NCBI GenBank assembly: GCA_903873655.1 | Contig: CAIQPH010000055.1 | Location: forward strand, 1 to 37,204 | Length of the DNA: 37,204 nt | Reading direction: 5' to 3' | From: an uncultured Holophagaceae bacterium | Lineage (GTDB): Bacteria > Acidobacteriota > Holophagae > Holophagales > Holophagaceae | Shown: one piece after another, positions 32,887-37,204 of the stretch | Numbering within the stretch: position 1 is the first letter of the stretch | Layout of the letters: each line of letters starts with the position of its first letter | Translations under genes and position numbers: made by a program | Notes under the pieces: generated by a model | Seen by the model: only the letters and a program-made list of their open reading frames with translations | Database searches by the model: none | What the model was told of the DNA's origin: nothing

Positions 32887-35385
32887 CTACAAGTGACCCG
32901 AAGCCGCCAGGGCGTTGAGGATCAGACCTACCGAGGTGAGGGCCGTCAGGTTCTCCTGCCAGTTGGATTCCCGCCGGATCCGCTGGGGCACAATCAGCGT
33001 GTCACCGGGTTCCACCGCCTTCCCACTCACCCAGGAGTCCAGAATCTGGCCGTTGGCCTTCACCAGGCGGATGTTCCAGGTGTCCGCGTTGCGGGTGGTT
33101 CCGCCCGCAAACCTGAGCAGTTCTGACGCTTTCATGCCGGACTTCAACTTGTAGGAGCCAAAAGGACTGGCGGTCTCGCCCACGACGTAAGCCACGTCCA
33201 TCTTCCGGGGAATGATGACTTCATCTCCATCCAGGAGTTCTGTATCGAGATCTTTGTCGCCCTTCAGCGCCCCCTCGAAATCCACCACCATTCGGTTGAG
33301 CTTGGTGGTGCTCAAGTCATGCAAGATGGGCGGCCGCATTAACGTTCCCTTCTGCGTTTCTCCCGTCGGCGTCTTATCGAGCACCATCTTGGTCTCGTTC
33401 AGGCGACCCAGGATGTCGCTGATGGCAATAGAGTAGGGGCTGGCCCCAGCCTGTAGGGAGCGGAGCAAGATTCCTGCCTTAGGCATGGCTTCCACCGTCA
33501 GCCCACCAGCCCGCTGGATCACCTGGGTTAAGGTCGGCTTGTCCTGATCCATCACGTAGAACCCAGGACGAGCCACCTGGCCGGTGACATGCACGGTGCG
33601 GTGGATGTGGTAGTCCGGCTTCTCGTAGAGGCTGAGAACGTCGAACGGCTCGACCTTTGGGTTGAGCGTGTCGTCCTTCAGGGAGACGGGGCTGCCAGCC
33701 TCCGTGGAGAGCAGCTTGTCCAGGTCCAGGCGCAGGACCAAGCTGGGCTTGCCGTCCTTGGTGTGGGCCAACTCGGCGTAGAAACGGTTGGCCGAGAGCT
33801 GGGGAATGCCGGCGCGGAAGACCAGGTCCGAGGCCCGCATACCTTCGACCCAGGGGAACGTGCCCGGATGGGTGAAGGGTCCGCTCACGGTGACTTCACG
33901 GGGCAGGCGGAGCTCCGTGATGGCAAAGAAGGAGAGACGGTCCCTGGGTTCCAGAGCCAAGTTGTGGACCGGGTCCCCTTGCAGGGCCTTGGCTACATCG
34001 AAGGTGAAGAGTTCCTGGCGCTCGTCGCGGTAGGTGCGCACCACCTCGCCCCGGCCCAAATAGGTATCCGGCAGGAGCTGGTCCTGGCCCACCAGCAAGT
34101 CCTTCACCCGCATTCCGGGCTTGTGTTCGAAGCGCCCGGGCACGCGGACTTTGCCTGCCACTTCCACCACGCCTTCGGTCCGTTCCGTCTGAGCCAGAGC
34201 GCGCAGGGTGTCATTGAAGAACAGCTTCGTGCCGCGAAGGATCTGTTCCGTATTCGGCAGGTTCTGGACACTGATCACGCCACTCGGATTCACCCGCTGC
34301 AAGGTGAGGTAGCTGGCATAGGCCGAAGGCAGAACGCCGCCCATGAAACGGACCGCATCCCAGGCGCTCTCATTGGGGAGAATTTCCAATTCAAGGTTTG
34401 GTCCAGGAGACTCTGGTCTTACAGAGATATCAATCCCTGAGGCATCTTTCACCTTCCCGGACTTTTCAATGCCCTGGTCCTGTGTCAAACGCAGCACCGC
34501 CACCCGCAGGAAGGCTCCTTCCATGAGGATCCGCGTGCCCACCACCGGCACGAACACCACGTCCCCGCTCTGCAGGCTGAAGTTCACATTGCCCAAGCCC
34601 TCGGCCCGCAATGGGTAGAGGTCGAGGCGGTGAATCACTTGCCCGCCACGCACCACGCGAATGTCGCGAAAACTACCTGTAGCAGTTGGCCCACCGGCCA
34701 GGCTGAGCACGTTCACCAGCGAGCTGAGGCTCGGTACCAGGAACGAGCCGCCCTTGTAGACCTCGCCCAGGACAAAGACCCGCACCTCGCGCAGCTTCAT
34801 CACCTGCATGTCTACCGTGGTACGGGAGTATTGGCGGCCCACCAGTGCCTGAACAGCCTGCTTGGCCTTGGCCAGGGTCAGACCCGCCACTTTGACGCTG
34901 CCCACCTTGGGGATGACGACCTCGCCCCGACCGTCCACCTGGGCGGGAACCTCGAAGGTGGCGCTGCCAAAAACATTCAAGGACAGGGTATCCCCCGTGC
35001 CCAGAACATAGTCCTCGGAGATTCCTCCTTCCGCAGTGGCCGAAGGGTTGGCCTGACGCATCCCGAAAAGATCCGAGGCGAACCGCTGCGGCCCCTTTTC
35101 CTTGGCCTTCAGGACCTTGATCTCGGCATCGATCCGGGCATTCTCGCGGGCCTCAAGCTCATCCTTTGACAGCCCACCCTTGCTGGATTCAGCGTCCTTG
35201 CTCTCGGCGACCCTGGCTGTCAGCGCACCCTTGTTTGGCGTGGGATCCAGTGTCTGCTGCAACTGGTTCTGCGGGGCGCCGACATACTGCTTCAGGTTCT
35301 GCAGGTCCAGGTCCGAAGGCGCCTGGGCGCCAGCTACCAGGCACGTGCACAACAGTCCCAATCGAATCGTCAGACGCATCGTCAT
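32887..35385 (-). CDS. Polysaccharide biosynthesis/export outer-membrane protein with multiple SLBB domains
   Basis: Signal peptide; SEDYVLGTGDTLSLNVFGSATFEVPAQVDGRGEVVIPKVGSVKVAGLTLAKAKQAV; repeated VTGQVARPGFY / VSGPFTHPGTFP / VAGKVRVPGRFEHKPGM. Confidence 0.9.
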   Translation of the reverse strand: MTMRLTIRLGLLCTCLVAGAQAPSDLDLQNLKQYVGAPQNQLQQTLDPTPNKGALTARVAESKDAESSKGGLSKDELEARENARIDAEIKVLKAKEKGPQRFASDLFGMRQANPSATAEGGISEDYVLGTGDTLSLNVFGSATFEVPAQVDGRGEVVIPKVGSVKVAGLTLAKAKQAVQALVGRQYSRTTVDMQVMKLREVRVFVLGEVYKGGSFLVPSLSSLVNVLSLAGGPTATGSFRDIRVVRGGQVIHRLDLYPLRAEGLGNVNFSLQSGDVVFVPVVGTRILMEGAFLRVAVLRLTQDQGIEKSGKVKDASGIDISVRPESPGPNLELEILPNESAWDAVRFMGGVLPSAYASYLTLQRVNPSGVISVQNLPNTEQILRGTKLFFNDTLRALAQTERTEGVVEVAGKVRVPGRFEHKPGMRVKDLLVGQDQLLPDTYLGRGEVVRTYRDERQELFTFDVAKALQGDPVHNLALEPRDRLSFFAITELRLPREVTVSGPFTHPGTFPWVEGMRASDLVFRAGIPQLSANRFYAELAHTKDGKPSLVLRLDLDKLLSTEAGSPVSLKDDTLNPKVEPFDVLSLYEKPDYHIHRTVHVTGQVARPGFYVMDQDKPTLTQVIQRAGGLTVEAMPKAGILLRSLQAGASPYSIAISDILGRLNETKMVLDKTPTGETQKGTLMRPPILHDLSTTKLNRMVVDFEGALKGDKDLDTELLDGDEVIIPRKMDVAYVVGETASPFGSYKLKSGMKASELLRFAGGTTRNADTWNIRLVKANGQILDSWVSGKAVEPGDTLIVPQRIRRESNWQENLTALTSVGLILNALAASGHL

Positions 35386-35436
35386 TCCCTTGCATAAGTC
35401 CCGTGGGGCCAGTTCCACGCTAGCATGCGCCCGCAC

Positions 35437-36507
35437 TCATGCCACGTGGTTTGGGCCAGTGGCTTCCTTCAAGTCCTGCAGCGGTCGCAGCGGCAGGATC
35501 ACTCTGGCTGGATCCACCCGATCCCGGAAGGCCCGGACAGCCAGATACAGCAGACCCACAAGGCCCAGCAGGGAGACGAACGAGTGGCCCGGGAAGCGCA
35601 GCACCCGGGTCATGGTGAGCAGGGCAAGCCCCAGCAGGATCAAGGGCACCAACCAGGCCCGCTGCAGCCCGAGCCTATCCAAGAGGTAGTGATGCATGTG
35701 GCTGCGATCGGCGGTGCCCAAGGGCATCCCCTTCCATTTCCGCACGGACATCACCAGCGCCACGTCCACGGCAGGATAAGCGAGCACCCAAAGCATGAGG
35801 TTGCCATCGGTCACCGCAAAGATCTTGGCGGCAAGGATCGCGAACAGTGAGCCGAGCATGAGGCTGCCGCAGTCCCCCAGGAAGTGACGGGCCCGTGGGT
35901 AGTTCAGCAGCAGGACTCCCAGCAACCCGCCCGAGAGGTAGCCGCCCGAGGGGGCGTAGCCCAGCGCGGCACCAATGACCAGGAGCAGCAATAGGCTATA
36001 GCCCATGGACAGTCCGTTGACTCCGTCGATCAGGTTGAAGGCCTGCGGAACCGACCAGAACCAGAGGGCGAGCAGGGGGACCGTCAGCAGCAGGTGATTG
36101 GGCAGAATCAGACCCAGGAAATGGACTCCCGTCGCTTGTTTGGAGAGTTCTGGGGCGATGTGCAGCGCCAGGGCCACGGCCACGAGCAGCCCCAAACCGG
36201 CCTTGTAGCGCGACGGCAGGTTGAAGCGGTCATCGAGGAACCCCATCAGGGCCATGGCATGCACAGCAGTCCACTCAGCCCTTTCCAAGGGCAGGGGGCA
36301 TTGGCCCACGGCCAAGAGACCAATGAGCAGGATCCACAGGGCCAGACCGGCGGTCCGGGGGGTGGGCTGATGATGGTGCTTGCGAGGATCGGGATGATCC
36401 GTCCAGCCCAGGGGAGCTACCCAGCGGATGCAGGCCAGGGAAGCCGCCAGAGCGAGGGAGACGCCGATGACCAGGGGGGCGAGGGTCGTGCCAGGGATGA
36501 ATGGCAT
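35437..36507 (-). CDS. WecA/MraY-family polyprenyl-phosphate sugar-1-phosphate transferase
   Basis: RKHHHQPTPRTAG, MGFLDDRFNLPSRYK, FNLIDGVNGLSMG, HFLGDCGSLMLG; multiple TMs. Confidence 0.92.
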   Translation of the reverse strand: MPFIPGTTLAPLVIGVSLALAASLACIRWVAPLGWTDHPDPRKHHHQPTPRTAGLALWILLIGLLAVGQCPLPLERAEWTAVHAMALMGFLDDRFNLPSRYKAGLGLLVAVALALHIAPELSKQATGVHFLGLILPNHLLLTVPLLALWFWSVPQAFNLIDGVNGLSMGYSLLLLLVIGAALGYAPSGGYLSGGLLGVLLLNYPRARHFLGDCGSLMLGSLFAILAAKIFAVTDGNLMLWVLAYPAVDVALVMSVRKWKGMPLGTADRSHMHHYLLDRLGLQRAWLVPLILLGLALLTMTRVLRFPGHSFVSLLGLVGLLYLAVRAFRDRVDPARVILPLRPLQDLKEATGPNHVA

Positions 36508-36677
36508 TCAAAGGCCCCGTGACAACATAAGGAGAGGGAAAAAGTCCCTGCAATCAGAAGAACGGTGGGCATTAGAAGAGAAAGGAAGTTAGAAAGACAA
36601 TGATCCTGCGGTCTGATCTGACCCGCAAGGAGATTTCCGGTGACTGAAAGCGGAGGGTCTTTCGAATTTTGGATCGG

Positions 36678-36723
36678 TTGAGAGGTTTCTGTTTCTGTCG
36701 GCATCTCTCAATAAGGCTATAAT
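36678..36723 (+). promoter_or_regulatory. Putative promoter with consensus TATAAT and upstream inverted repeat
   Basis: TTGAGAG (36678-36684) / CTCTCAA (36705-36711) perfect IR followed by TATAAT at 36718-36723; ~240 nt upstream of pnp. Confidence 0.4.
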
Positions 36724-36960
36724 CCCTAGTCAATAGAGTTGCTCATCATTCCGGCCTGGGTCGCCCGGCAGGTTGCGTCGTGTTATGCTGACCAAGCCGA
36801 TTTTCACTTGCTTCCCTTCGGCGGCGACCTCTGCAGGAAGCCCACCTCCCCCTCCTGATCCAGGACTCGGCGGAAGGGTTTCATGGAGCGATCGCGGGAG
36901 ATCCGGACGCGTGAGCCGGTCTCAGGGGAGTCCATTGGGCCTGAGGGCCCAGGAGAACGC

Positions 36961-37204
36961 ATGAATGCATTGAAATTCCACCCCACCACCGTCTCGGTGG
37001 ACCTGGGCGACGCGCCCATCAGTCTCGAGACCGGCCGCATCGCCAAGCAGGCCCACGGCGCCGTCGTGGTCCGCCAGGGCGACACCATGGTCCTCGTGGC
37101 CGTGTGCTACGGCACCCCCCGGGAAGGCATCGACTTCTTCCCCCTGACCGTGGACTACCGTGAGCCCGTGCTGGCCGCAGGCAAGATCCCCGGCGGCTGG
37201 TTCA
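36961..37204 (+). CDS. pnp: Polyribonucleotide nucleotidyltransferase, N-terminal part (3' truncated by window)
   Basis: [62 protein letters not shown]. Confidence 0.94.
   Translation, partial: MNALKFHPTTVSVDLGDAPISLETGRIAKQAHGAVVVRQGDTMVLVAVCYGTPREGIDFFPLTVDYREPVLAAGKIPGGWF

Noticed and set aside
33589-34440. 283-aa plus-strand ORF
   Set aside because: Shadow of the SLBB export protein gene.
36773-36964. 63-aa ORF in front of pnp
   Set aside because: Low-complexity P/S/G/R composition overlapping the pnp leader and start; no supporting motif.
1-37204. CRISPR arrays, rRNA and tRNA genes
   Set aside because: No regularly spaced direct repeats, rRNA blocks or complete cloverleaf-like sequences were recognised by eye; a tRNAscan/CRISPR search would be needed to exclude them formally.

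Overview
GC-rich bacterial chromosomal window; gene content suggests an Acidobacteria/Holophagae-like organism (taxonomy is inference). Left to right: 3' end of a CuA/cytochrome c fused cytochrome oxidase subunit II and ctaB; four tandem, mostly translationally coupled Hanks-type Ser/Thr kinases followed by a 26-codon relic of a fifth; an IS200/IS605-type tnpB element with a frameshift; a repeat-rich lipoprotein; a stand-alone receiver; a DUF4124-like protein; a 1,535-aa Pls-like (epsilon-poly-lysine synthetase architecture) NRPS-like enzyme, A-PCP-(2TM-LbH)x3, with an Sfp-type phosphopantetheinyl transferase fused at its C-terminus; a minus-strand cluster of five short Q/S/N/A-rich proteins; panB-panC-[PIN/Phd TA]-panD; rng; brnTA; a HAD hydrolase; an LEA14-like lipoprotein; PIN/AbrB TA; a DUF4160-DUF2442 pair with an apparent ACG start; queD; an SLBB polysaccharide export protein; a WecA/MraY-like transferase; and the 5' end of pnp. 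The strongest candidates for something undescribed are the Pls-PPTase fusion, the five-gene low-complexity cluster, and the kinase array/relic/TnpB junction. All calls are by eye from the sequence; no searches were run.
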